A DNA stretch of 64,000 nucleotides from Henricia sp. BOLD:AAB3569 (lineage: Eukaryota > Echinodermata > Asteroidea > Spinulosida > Echinasteridae). The stretch covers positions 930,922-994,921 of the forward strand of contig JBBELK010000691.1 of assembly GCA_037783545.1 (NCBI GenBank), in the 5' to 3' direction. The position numbers were made by a program, and so were the translations under genes. The notes below the pieces were generated by a model, which ran no database searches, was not told the DNA's origin, and saw nothing but the letters and a program-made list of their open reading frames with translations. This document shows positions 32,950-44,300 of the stretch, in pieces; the stretch's first letter is position 1; every line of letters starts with the position of its first letter.

Positions 32950-33250
32950 ATTAGGGGTTAAAAGTAGGTTTGGCCAATCTTAAACACACGTTTAAAGCCA
33001 GCTAGGGGTCCTGGGCACTGTTAATGCCCGAGCCGCCAGGCGAGGGCATTATCAGTGCCCAGGACATCTTGATCTTGATGTTGCTTGATGTTGTTTTTGT
33101 TAGAAAACAAACAAGGGCTGACAAGGGCACAAACGCGGGACAGCCAGCCGGGCATTATCACTATTATTTATCGTTAATTTAAGACTGCCCACGTGACGTG
33201 CTCTCAGCCAATAGAGATGCGTAAACTGTCCAAGGTATTTATGAATTGGT
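32950..33250. repeat. MITE 'AAAGTAGGTTTGGCC', copy 1
   Basis: Shares GGGGTCCTGGGCACTG, AATGCCCGAGCCGCCA and AAGACTGCCCACGTGACGTG with 46340-46775 and 50350-50835. Contains its own hairpin (GGGCACTGTTAATGCCC / GGGCATTATCAGTGCCC). Confidence 0.8.
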
Positions 33251-34384
33251 ATTTAGTGCTAATTTGAAATTGTTAAATGTTGTTCTCTTATTTTAGGGAG
33301 AGGGGATGTGTTTTTGTTTATTTTTACCCTTTCTGTGCCTGGGGGTGCTCCCACTTCTAATGTGTAGTATACTGAGTCATGTGTCTTTCCATTTAGTACA
33401 AATTTAATCTTTTTAGGCTTTTTTTTTTACATTGAATACAGTTTTCAATAATAATGAGATGTCCATTTAGTTTGTGGTCCTTGTCAGTTGCTATAGAACT
33501 GACCCATGCTTAGCACAAGGTGGTACGTATTGTTTGCTAAAGGCTGTAGCGTGCTAGTTCAATGGCAGAGTTTTGTTTGCATTGCAATTCATATTGTTTA
33601 CCAAAAATGCAGCACTTGCAGTTTGATTGGCGTACCGGTAGATTGGACAGTGATTTCTGTTGTTTTACAAGGGAAAACAATTTACATATTGTAGTATTTC
33701 GTGGAGACAGGAAAATATTAAAAGTACATGTATTTTATTAAAAATAAAATGTTCAAATAAAATTGACAATTTAATTTAAACAATTTAAAAAAAAAAATTG
33801 TTCAATGTGCTGCAAACCTCTGTATTTTTTCCATCATTAAACTCAATAAAACACAACACCTGCATATGGTGTGTACTGTTTATGGACAAACAAACCTATT
33901 GAAAAGACCATATGCACCAATGGAGTAAATGTATTAATTGACGAATAATTGTCAATTTCATACTGATGACGGCTAATTTTGGGTTGTACATGTACCTCGG
34001 GTCATGGAAATTTGCCATATAAAATTTATTCTAATTCACAATACTGTAGAATTCCTTTCATCGGCACTGTGTGAAAAGTACTCCGAGAAAGGTCATTAGA
34101 TTATTGATTAAAAAACCACTGTGTATCATAAATGGCGTATGCACTGCTCCAATGAATCACCATAGAGACAAACATTTTCTCATTACAAATGAGAATTAGA
34201 CCAAGGCCATTTCGGGTCTGACTGAGTCTGTTACAATGAGATATTTGCAAGCGTTTTGTGTATGAGTTGCAACCCAATGCAGTCATGGCCTCAATTTTAA
34301 AGGTAGTTGGCATTTTGGACCAAAACCAACATCGGGGTGTATAGATTGCTGGTATGTTGAATCATAGAATCACATTTTTTATAT

Positions 34385-34670
34385 TTTGCATTTTACCATG
34401 AAAAACATAATTAAAAGGGGTGTATGATCAGAGCAGTTTCAGTTAGGAATGGGAATTTACGGTTAATTTATAAACCTGTTTGTAATCCTTTCAAGTGTCA
34501 GTTAACTGGTTAACCGTTCGGCTGACACTAAAGTTAACTTAACTATGAGTGTTAACTTAACTATAGTTTGACTGTGTTTTGGGGAGATATTTTGTATGAT
34601 TGTTAGGTTAGAACGAAATTGATTTTTTTTAGGGGGAAAAAATCTGGTCACGCTCCTTTAATAGGTTGCC
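34385..34670. repeat. MITE with CTTTAA/TCTGGTCA ends, degenerate copy
   Basis: The left AATTAAAAGGGGTGTATGAT and right AAATCTGGTCACGCTCCTTT resemble the ends of 38598-38966. The interior differs. Confidence 0.5.
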
Positions 34671-35467
34671 ATTACTCTTTTCCAAGAACTTTTGAGTTCA
34701 ATGCTAATGGACCTTTATTTATTCATAGTAATAAAAATAAAAGTAATTAATGTATAATTTAAGTAGGTAGTTGGTAATTGCTTGTTAATTGCAGTGAAAA
34801 GGGATATTTAGGCAATTATTATCTTGTTTCTTTCCTTTTATGCTTTAATTAACTGAGACAGACTTGGCACAAAGCCATATCCTGAATCAAAATTGACATA
34901 ATTTTTGTATGAGCTTGCATGAAATACATTCTAATACTTGACACAAATGCACAGTCACATATGCCCACAGAAAGTCACAGTTTGTACCAAAGAGTTACAA
35001 CTCCATGACTGGTTTGTATACACAACAACAAAAAGTGCTGTGTCACGAATAATTCTGCCTTTTTCGCCATGGTGACTGACCTGTACAATAGTACTCATAT
35101 TTTTTGGGGCCATGACAGTCACACTACATAGATGAAAAAATGTAGTACTAGTGTTTCATACTATTTATATCAGGCCTTTTTCCAATCACAAAACTCATCA
35201 AATCCCGTGTTTGTTTGATAATCAGAGTGTGTGGTCGAGGCTGTGTGATTACCTAGGATTGTTTGCTCTTAGCGCTGGCCCAGCCCATTAACTGTATTAT
35301 TTCAAATGTCAATCATTGACACTGATTATGACATTTTGATCAATAACCTGTCAAGTTTGCTGATCTGCTGTACATGCTTAGAGATCAAGTACTACTAACG
35401 GTGTGTGCAGATCACGTGCATACATTTTCCTGTTGTTATGAGTGAACTTCCTTTATCCAAACTGAAC

Positions 35468-35651
35468 TGTGATATTTTATTATTTGTGTGTCAGCAGGAG
35501 GGGACTCCGCCCAATTGACGACTGAAGCGTGAACAAAATTAATGTTTAGTTTGACAAAGAAAGCAGCGTTACAATTCGTCTAGCAGCACGACAAGTACAG
35601 CAACACTAGCAGCAGCAGTGGCAACAAGTCGGATTTATGCGTGTTCAACAG
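35468..35651 (+). promoter_or_regulatory. Probable promoter and non-coding first exon of the three-DOMON gene
   Basis: TATTTTAT at about 35472 could serve as a TATA-like element. The downstream leader (TAGCAGCACGACAAGTACAG, AGCAGCAGCAGTGGCAACAA) ends at CAACAG|gtatga at 35651. The CAG-rich leader resembles those of the two paralogues; the next exon begins at 38350. Confidence 0.45.
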
Positions 35652-35698
35652 GTATGAATATTCTGTCTATTTGTGTTGTTACAATTTAATGGTATAGA

Positions 35699-36302
35699 TG
35701 CTGGTACTCTTTATCGTCTTGAAATGTCAGCAAAGCCTTAAATTGTCAAACTTCACACATTGGGAGAATGTGAGGCTGAAATTTTAATGAATTTAATTTT
35801 GTCTAGTACATGTATGCATTCCTGTATATGGTTTTCAAAACTTTTGACAGGAACAGTCTTGCTTTAAATTAACAGGATTTTACATGTAGGTAAAAACAGA
35901 TAAATTTAGATTCTATAGACAGCCAAAGTGTGACGTGCGTTGCCATGGCAATTGGCTCTAAACATCATGGCCGTGGGAAAAAGTACCATTGCAAAAGCAC
36001 AGGGACACGGTTTAGTGATTTTTAGTGTAGAGCCAATTGCCTAGTCAACTAACAAAAGATGACGTACGATGTATTCACTTCGGCAGTCTATTTGATAGTG
36101 CTGGTACTCTTCAACAGTCTTGAATCATCATCAGAAGCTCGTCAAAACTCACACAATCAGAGAATAGGCTAACATTTTAATGAATTTAATTTTGTCTAGT
36201 AATTGCATTCCTGTATATGGTTTGCAATAGTTTTGACAGGAATAGAGTCTTGCTTTAAATTAAAAGGATTTTAGGTAAATACAGGTAAATTGAGATTCTA
36301 TT
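35699..36302. repeat. Tandem duplication split by a MITE
   Basis: 35699-35917 and 36100-36302 share TGCTGGTACTCTT, TTTTAATGAATTTAATTTTG, TGCATTCCTGTATATGG and TCTTGCTTTAAATTAA. Between them 35918-36091 carries the 17935-18112 MITE type (CTATAGACAGCCAAAGTGTG ... TTCGGCAGTCTATT). Confidence 0.75.
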
Positions 36303-36705
36303 AAAAAGTATGTTTAGCATTGAAAACATAATGTATCTTTTGTCATGTGGGTCCTTCCAGGTTTTTTTTTAGCAAAGCCCAATTCTTATGCCAGATTCTG
36401 AAAGTATGGGCAGTAATTAGTCACAGTAGCAATTTTTAGCTTCCTATCATGTTTAGAAATGAAGTTATGGCCTTTCAAAAACCCTCACAAATCAGTGTAG
36501 CGATCCACAAGTGCAAACAAGAGTGTGGCACCCAAAATTGAAACCACTTTGAATTTTTCACTGTAACTTTGGGGTTTTTCATTACATTAAGGTACATTTG
36601 GTCGAATTTTTAGCAAAATCTGAGATTGTCACCCTGGTTGATTTGGCTTGGAATGACCCATGTACCTGTGGTAGTTTACCGACATTCTTCTTTTGATATG
36701 TAATT

Positions 36706-36958
36706 GACCTTTATCTCGGTGCGTCCATCTTGTCTTGTTCGTCATGATACGAGTCCGGCACGAGCAGAGCGTTTGCGCGTCCACGTGATAGTGCATATAA
36801 TCTACCGTTTTCTTGATGGTGCCATGGGTGTGTCATTGTGACGCACACAATGAACATTTTCAACACGGGGGCAAACTATTTTTTCTGCAAGCCATGCTCT
36901 GGTTCTGCTTATTTGAAAAGGAATTAGGAAACAAGGCCACACCGTGATAAAGGTTTAT
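36706..36958. repeat. MITE, 'CCTTTATCACGGTG' family, copy 2
   Basis: GACCTTTATCTCGGTGCGTC at the left and CACACCGTGATAAAGGTTTA at the right; the core TTGTGACGCACACAATGAAC is as in 5998-6299. Confidence 0.82.
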
Positions 36959-37227
36959 AGCACTGCCCTTCCAGGAATTTGTTTTACATGCAGAGATGAT
37001 ACAATAGGCTTTATAGATTCCTTGCACTGCCATTTCCTGTTACATGTACGGTACATGCATTTCTAATTTGTGCAGTTGTTTCCTTGAATGCGTTTCCTGA
37101 CATTTCCCAAGTGGTAAATATGTATGTTGCAAGCATACGGTATTTGGTTTCCAGCCACACTGAATGTTTTAAGTTTGAGCATGATGACAGTGCAATTTTC
37201 TATTGTTGGACAGTAAATTGAAATTGG

Positions 37228-37275
37228 AATTTGAATTGGATTGGATTGAATTGAATTGAATTGAATTGAATTGCA
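37228..37275 (+). repeat. (GAATT)n microsatellite
   Basis: About six GAATT pentamers preceded by degenerate GGATT and GGAATTTG units. Confidence 0.85.
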
Positions 37276-37344
37276 CAGTCATTCTAACTTTAGTTGTATT
37301 CTCATTGGACTTGTGTTACATTTTAAGCCATCCCGGTTACAAGC

Positions 37345-37520
37345 GTATATTGCAAATTTGTACACAGGGTTTTTAGAAAGGCATGTTGTCACACTATTTG
37401 TAACCCTTTTTGGGCCTAAGTTATCTCTTTAAAACAACTGAAATTTTTCTTTTATTTTGAGACCAGACAAAGGTAATTTCTAGAAAATATGGTCTGTATT
37501 ACCAAAATGCCCCCTTTACC
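37345..37520 (+). repeat. Interspersed repeat, 'GGGCCTAAGTTATC' family
   Basis: ACACAGGGTTTTTAGAAAGG, GTCACACTATTTGTAACC and GGGCCTAAGTTATCTCTT match 5320-5460 on the same strand and 1870-2020 inverted. Confidence 0.7.
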
Positions 37521-38375
37521 GTGGAAACACTCATTATTGGCAAACTTTGTTATATCCCACAAAAAAATGTTACCTATTGGAATTTGCCATGACTGTAGTG
37601 CTTAGTTGTAATACAAAATGTATGTTTTTTTTCAAAATGCCAAAAATGGATAGCATTTTGCAATGAAACTCGTCAACCGTACATTCTCTCAGTCGTTATG
37701 TAGCCAGAACTTGTTCTGGTCAGTCAATGAATAAGATCCACAGATCAAAACATTTTACTTTTAAATAACATCCTTCTTCTTTTGATAAATTTAGCTCACA
37801 AACTGTCAGTTTAACAACACAACAATGAACAAACTCTTTCCTTTGTTGCTCAAATTGTCCTGATCACTAACTTTAATCAAAAGGGAACATAATTAAACCA
37901 TTCTAAGCCTTCAAGTGTTCATATATCATGTTATAAGTAGTACTTGTGCCAGGTCAAGTGCAGTGATATTTTTAAAGGGCATTTGTGAGCGAATCGGGTC
38001 AATAATAATGCATCAACAGTCCCGGGTGATGTTTTCTGTCGTTGCAGAAGGCCGTTCTGGTTGAACATTCACCAGGTTTGGGGAAAATTTAATTGCAATT
38101 AGAGTATTTTTAATAACCAATATACTCAAAGAGTAAACAAGGCATACCATATAACGAGTCACCTACACCATTTTATTCGCCCGTCAATATATTTATTTGT
38201 GAATGTTTGTTGTTCCCAACCATTTTTATTTGACTTTTTGGACAACCCCTGCATAAAATTAGACAAAAACCCACAAATCTGCACTTTGACACTCCGTGAC
38301 TGTCCCCCAAAAGAACATTTAATCATGTTCGTTTTTGTCTCCTGTTCAGGTGAATTTCTGAAGACTACGTGTACA

Positions 38376-41300
38376 ATGGTTGCAAGATTGGTCCTCGTTC
38401 TCGTTGCATTAGTGTTGTTACTTCAAGTGACGTCAGGCCAGGATGTAAGTATCATGCATGAACAGTTTTAGACATCTTAGTAAATGATAATAGGATCTTT
38501 GCACGGCGGCCATCTTAGGAGACAGGTGCTTTCTTCCCACACGTCTGGCATGTGTAGGTGCTTTGTGTCTCCCTTCACACATATCTATAACTGAGAAAGG
38601 TATTAAAGGAGCATGACCAGAGTTTCTGGAAAATAGTTTTCGATGGAACTTACAAATATTATCAAGTAACTCCCATACACACCTCCCATGTCCCAAAAAC
38701 CCGAAAACATTCGCGATTTCCATTAAAAAATTGAACAAAACTATCGTCGGCCTTCAGTGATAAACGTTGATACTGGAAAATTAGTTTACAAATAATCGGT
38801 GGATTTTCGACGATATCCTCGGAAATATGCGGCCTAGAAGCGCGGGAGTTTCAGTTTCGTAATCAGAAAAATATAACGGATGTTATGATATAAAAATCTC
38901 ATGACCCATAAGAAAAGTCCCGGGGAGTTATGGGTAAAAAAAAGTGATCTGGTCACACTCCTTTAAAGAGTTTGTTTTCTCTAAAATGACTCGTCAAGCA
39001 TTAGTGGTAAGTGCAGATTTGATGGAAAAACACAAATTTAGGAGTGAGAACATTTTGTGAGGAAACACTATTTTTCAGCCTGTCTTATTTGTTTTGTACC
39101 CAAGCTCTAAAGCCATAATAAACTACTTCATTCATTCCGATTGCAATGAACATCATGAATTCTGAACCTAAATATTCCTTTTTTCCTCAAACCCAACAAG
39201 ACAAATTAACGTCACATGATTATCTTTGTTCCAGGTTGAGGGGTGTGACGTTACCAAGGGATGTTTAATCAAATCATGTACAAGCGGCGAACCATGCACA
39301 GCATTTGTAACTTGGGAGACAACTGCTAGTGGACGCACTAAATTCTCCATGAAGGCCGAGAGAGCAGCTGGCCTGGCATGGGTGGCTGTCGGACTCCGAC
39401 CGTCAACTCAAACCAGTGGAATGGTATGTAGTTTTAACCCCTAACTGCCCCCCCAATAAAGTTCAGGACATTGCGTGCATTACCATGATTGAAAGATAAA
39501 TTTAGAAACATGAGAAAATTGCAGTGCCCTGACTGGGATTCGAACCCAGGTCCATGGCTTACATGGCCAATTGCTCTACCAACTGAGCTATCTTGGAATC
39601 CCACCGGAGCACCACAACAATCCCGTGTTTGCCTCTCTTTTAATAGCCAGTTGGTTGGCATGGATTTGCCCCACTGCATTGGGGGAAAAAGAGAGGCGAA
39701 CACGAGATTTGTGAAGTATGAGAAAATTGCAGTGCCCCGACTGGGATTCGAACCCAGGTCCATGGCTTACATGGCCAATTGCTCTACCAACTGAGCTATC
39801 TGGGAATCCCACCGGAGCACCACAACAATCCCGTGTTGGCATGGATTTGCCCCACTGCATTGGGGGAAAAAGAGAGGCGAACATGAGATTTTTGTGGTGC
39901 TCCGGCGGAATGCCCAGATAGCTCAGTTGGTAGAGCAATTGGCCATGTAAGCCAAGAACGTGGGTTCGAATCCCAGTCGGGGCACTGCAATTTTCGCATG
40001 TTTCTAAATTCATCTTTCAATTATCAATCCTGTCATATATATATACCTTCAATTGCCATGATTATTAGAAAAATTGATAAAAACATTTCCATTTTTAAAT
40101 GGTTGTTAATTTTAGAAGTTTGTTTGCCTTTTCCAAACTTCATAGCTTGCTTTTTGGCGGGACTTAAGCCCATATTTTATCGTGATGCCAAAAATTATGA
40201 ATGCTAGGATAGGGCGACAATTTGTGTGTAAAAAAGCTATATTAGGGCGACATGCTCAATAGGGCGACATTTTTAAAAATCTTTTTTTTGGGTCAAAAAC
40301 CATTTTCTTTAAGGTCAAAAACCATTTTTATTAGGACTAGAGCTATTTCTCTTTGGTCTGGAACCATTTTTGGAAGCTTTGGGTAAAAAAAATAAGGTGT
40401 CATTTTGAGTGACTCTTGCCGAAATTTTGGTGGTCCCCGGGGAGAGTCTTCCCGAAATGTCGCCCTATTTGCGGCATCCAGAGTTCTTACATTTACATTA
40501 TTCTTTATTACCAACCAGGCGCCAGCTGATGTTTATGCATGTACAAGTTCCGGAGTTCAAAGGTCAGAAAATGTAGGATTTAACTCGGAAAGCAGAGCAA
40601 TACCAATGGTAAGTATTATGAATGTAGGTTAGTTGACTTCAATGCTCAATTAGTGGGGCATCTGCACATTAAACAGAAGGTCTACAGTTCGAATCCTGGT
40701 GGAGCAAAGTTGTTTTTCACTGCATCAAAATTTCACTGCATCATGGACATTTGGCCGCATTTCTATCTAATTGCCTTTAATGAATACATCTCTGAAATAG
40801 AAAATTTGTTAAAAATTACTTTAAACTTATTTTGGAGAATTTTTTTCTTATCCCAAGTTTGGTTGTTTCATTTCAATGGTGATCAGGCACCATACAAGAT
40901 GTTGCATTCGTTACTTTGCCCAGTTGCGCCACCATGCAATATTGAGAGAAACATTGGGTCCATAGGGAAAACATGAGGAAATATCAAGTACCAACTCAGC
41001 TGGTAGAGCATCTGCCTAGTGAGTCAGAGGTCTCGGGTTCGAATCCTGATAAGGCCCTTACGATTTTTCTCTCATCCCAAGTTTGGTTGTTTCATTACAA
41101 TGGTGATCAAGCACCATACCAGATGTTGCATTCGTTACTTTGCCCAGTTGCACTACCATGCAACATTGAGAGAAAAATTGGGTCCATAGGGAAAACTTGA
41201 GGGGGAATATCAAGTACCAACTGTGCCTTATACATGTAGCTCGGGTGGTAGAGCATCTGCCCGGTGTGTCAGAGGTCTCAGGTTTTTTCACTCATTCCAA

Positions 41301-44300
41301 GTTTAGTTATTTTTGGGAAGAGAAATAGAATCCAAAAAAGTGTTGTTGCTGTATTTACACCTTGTGCTGCATGTATTCTTGTACAGAACACCACAACAAC
41401 TGAATCTAGTAGCAATGTCAATGGCGTCATCAACTGCATTTTCACAAGAGAACCTAGCTTGGAGGGGGACGATAAATTCTACAACATCAGCGGAGACAAT
41501 GCCTACTACATTTTATTGGCTGTTGGCGACAACATCAATGGTGATGGTACGTTTCTTCATTATTAATTTTTTTCTGGTATAGACTGCTGGGCTGCGTTCG
41601 GGCGTGCAGTTCTCGCTACTCCGGAGTAATGCGTGCGCATTGCACTCGGGTCACATTACGCGAAATGGCACTTGGGCGAAGTGGTTCAGGACAAAGTAGT
41701 CCAGGGCGAAATGGTTTTGGGTCGAATTGAATTTATGTCTTGTTTTGCTTATTTTTCAAAGGCTATAGCACTTAAGACAAAACTATTTCAGCGGACGTTT
41801 TCTACCGTCATGTTTATATCGTGTAAGTTATGTGTAAATCTGTGCACATTTCTGATTCTTCGAGATACCAATCATGTGTACTGCCTTTAACCATCGGCCA
41901 AGGCTGTATCCTCCCAAGGGAGCTGAGGAATGATGTAATAGACCGATCCAGTAAGCTCCGCCCATTTTGGAATTGACCAATCACAGCCTCAGGTTCAGGT
42001 AACCAAAATGTTTGGTTACCCGAGTCCTCAAAATGTTGTGCACAGAGCTACGGCAAATGCAGCACGAGTGACGCAAAAACACCATAAACATCATTTTTAT
42101 CAGCACAGAGGACCCTAGCCAGTTTAAAAGGGGAGCTTGAGTCTATCGGTATATTACGCCTAACGACCAGGGATGATAATCAATGTTATCAGTGCCTTAT
42201 ATGTGCACTATATAAGACTCCAGCGTCGTTATTGCATGAATTGTATAGCCGCCTTTCCTTAGGTCTGTTTTTCATCTGTCTTGCGTTTTTCATCCGTTTG
42301 CGTCTGAATCGCTCCATAAACTTAAGCGTTCCATAGACCAATATAGACAGACGAGTGCAACGCAAACGCAACACACGCAAGATGGATGAAAAACAGACCT
42401 AAGCAATAACCTTTTGTCATTAATACAGGAACTATTGCAGGAAATCAACACAACGCACGTTGGCCATCAAGTAAGGCAATGCAATTACAGGGGGACTTCA
42501 CTATGGTAACCGAACCACCAGCGCAAGGTGTAAGTCAAATTTCGATCTTCAGTGGGAAAAACCCCAAGATTATAGGGAACTAAAAACGTCACCCTTTGTG
42601 TGTCTACACTACACTACACTACTCAGAAAAAGTCAGGGATATTGTGGGGTGTACGCAGATATTTTATTGAGGGTATGCATTCCGCTTGAATGATTTTGTA
42701 TACGATTAGACAATTGTATCTGCATGACAGAGCACCTTGTCACAGGAATAGGTGTAAACAGTCATTTCCAGAAAAAATCTAAAAATCCAAAAACACAACA
42801 TACCAGTATTCCCTAACTTATTTTGAGTATAGTTTAAAACCAGCAAACTGTTTTATACCCAGCCTGATATGTGGCAAAGGGACTCCCCCCCTAACGGCCC
42901 TATACCTTAAACACGCTCTTCCCCCTAAAAACTGAAAGGAATTCCTTGGAAATTCCTTGGATGTTTGAGTCACAATGGTAGGGGGGATACCCTCTGCCAT
43001 ATATCGTGCTGCATATGAACTGTTTCCCTGTGCTTTAGCAATGAACATTCTCTATTGTGAAACATTTGAATTTTGTTCATCCGCTACACATTTTTCTAGT
43101 TGGATGGATGTGGTCAAACTGTTGGCTGTTTCACGCCTGACGCAGAATGCGGAGGTGATTGCAAGGCATCTGTCATGTATGCGATGCAGGATGATGGGAG
43201 GGTCAAGTTTACTCTAAGTGGTCAAAGCTCAGCAGGAATTGCCTGGGTTGCCGTGGGACTGCGTCCATCTAGTACATCCTCGGGAATGGTAGGAATTTCT
43301 CTTTTATACACCGAGTGGTAAAAGAAATGCAAATTCACAGTTTAAGCAAAATTTGAAAATTTCTTTTGTAATTATAGCTGACATCGAAATATTCTATTAA
43401 CAGCTTCATTGTGCATTACTGCATTAAATGTCAGTGTGCTGAAAATTTCCACTCTTAAGCGGGCCTCCCACTGTGCGATTTTCGCCACGAATTTCCTACG
43501 AATTGGTACGATTACCAGAGACTGTCTTTAGACTCTTCACACAATCGTACCCAATCATAGGAAATTCGTGGCGAAAATCGCACAGTGGGAGGCCCGCTTT
43601 AGACTGACTGCTTTTTTATATTAAAAAGTAGACAAATTTTTACATTTCTTTTGCTGCTGTGAATGGTTTTAATGTTAGAATTGGAGTGCTAACAGTAGAG
43701 TGGTGAAGATCCACAATCCACACAATAGACACTTTGCATGGACGGCCATCTTAAGGAAAAGTGCATCATGTAAGAGTAGGCACTTTGTGGATCTATCGTG
43801 ACAGCATTCAAATTTGAAAACCTTCACCTAACATGGCTGCCAGTGAAAAGTGTCTATTTATTGTGGATGCTTGTGCCGGTTATCGCTCGAGCCACGTGAC
43901 AGTGCAATGGGCACTTTAGAGGAATCCTTGGTATGAATACCAGAAAGAAATAATAATAATTGTAAGAACTCTGGATGCAGCAATAGGGCGACATTTCGGG
44001 AAGTCTCCCCACGGGGACCACCAAAATTTCGGCAAGAATCACTCCAAAAGACCTTATTTTTTTACCCAAAGCTTCCAAAAATGCTTTCAGACCTAAGCGA
44101 GACGGTTCTAGACCTAATAAAAATGGTTCTCGATTCAAAAAAAAAGGTTTTTGACCTAAATAAATAATTTTAGTTTTAATAGTATTCAGCTTTTAAATGG
44201 GATACCAGTATATGTGTAAAGGGTTTTGGCATTGTTTAAAATTACAGAAATTAGCACACTTTTATCCTTTATTTTTTAGACTCCAGCAGATGTATATGCA

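Larger units (their letters stand above)
31016..35460. other. Intergenic stretch without a recognised gene
   Basis: Apart from the repeats listed separately, this holds AT-rich DNA with microsatellite-like A/T runs. I saw no exon with coding bias, conserved motif and splice borders on either strand. Confidence 0.6.
39235..42529 (+). other. DOMON1 module of the three-DOMON gene
   Basis: Four exons of 189, 90, 160 and 101 bases; the module starts and ends in phase 0, so it can be duplicated without frameshift. Encodes GCDVTKGC, AWVAVGLRPS, then SGM|APADVYACT across the exon border, FYNISGDNAYYILL, and a linker with GNQHNARW. It is the most diverged of the three and closest to the minus gene in the last two exons. 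Confidence 0.88.

Noticed and set aside
39489-40013. ORFs reading CPDWDSNPGPWLTWPIALPT and reverse
   Set aside because: Translations of tRNA-like SINE heads (the B box GGGTTCGAATCCC yields this peptide).
41264-41582. Standalone 100-codon gene
   Set aside because: Its conserved half is the DOMON1 exon 41387-41546; the remainder is intron and SINE.
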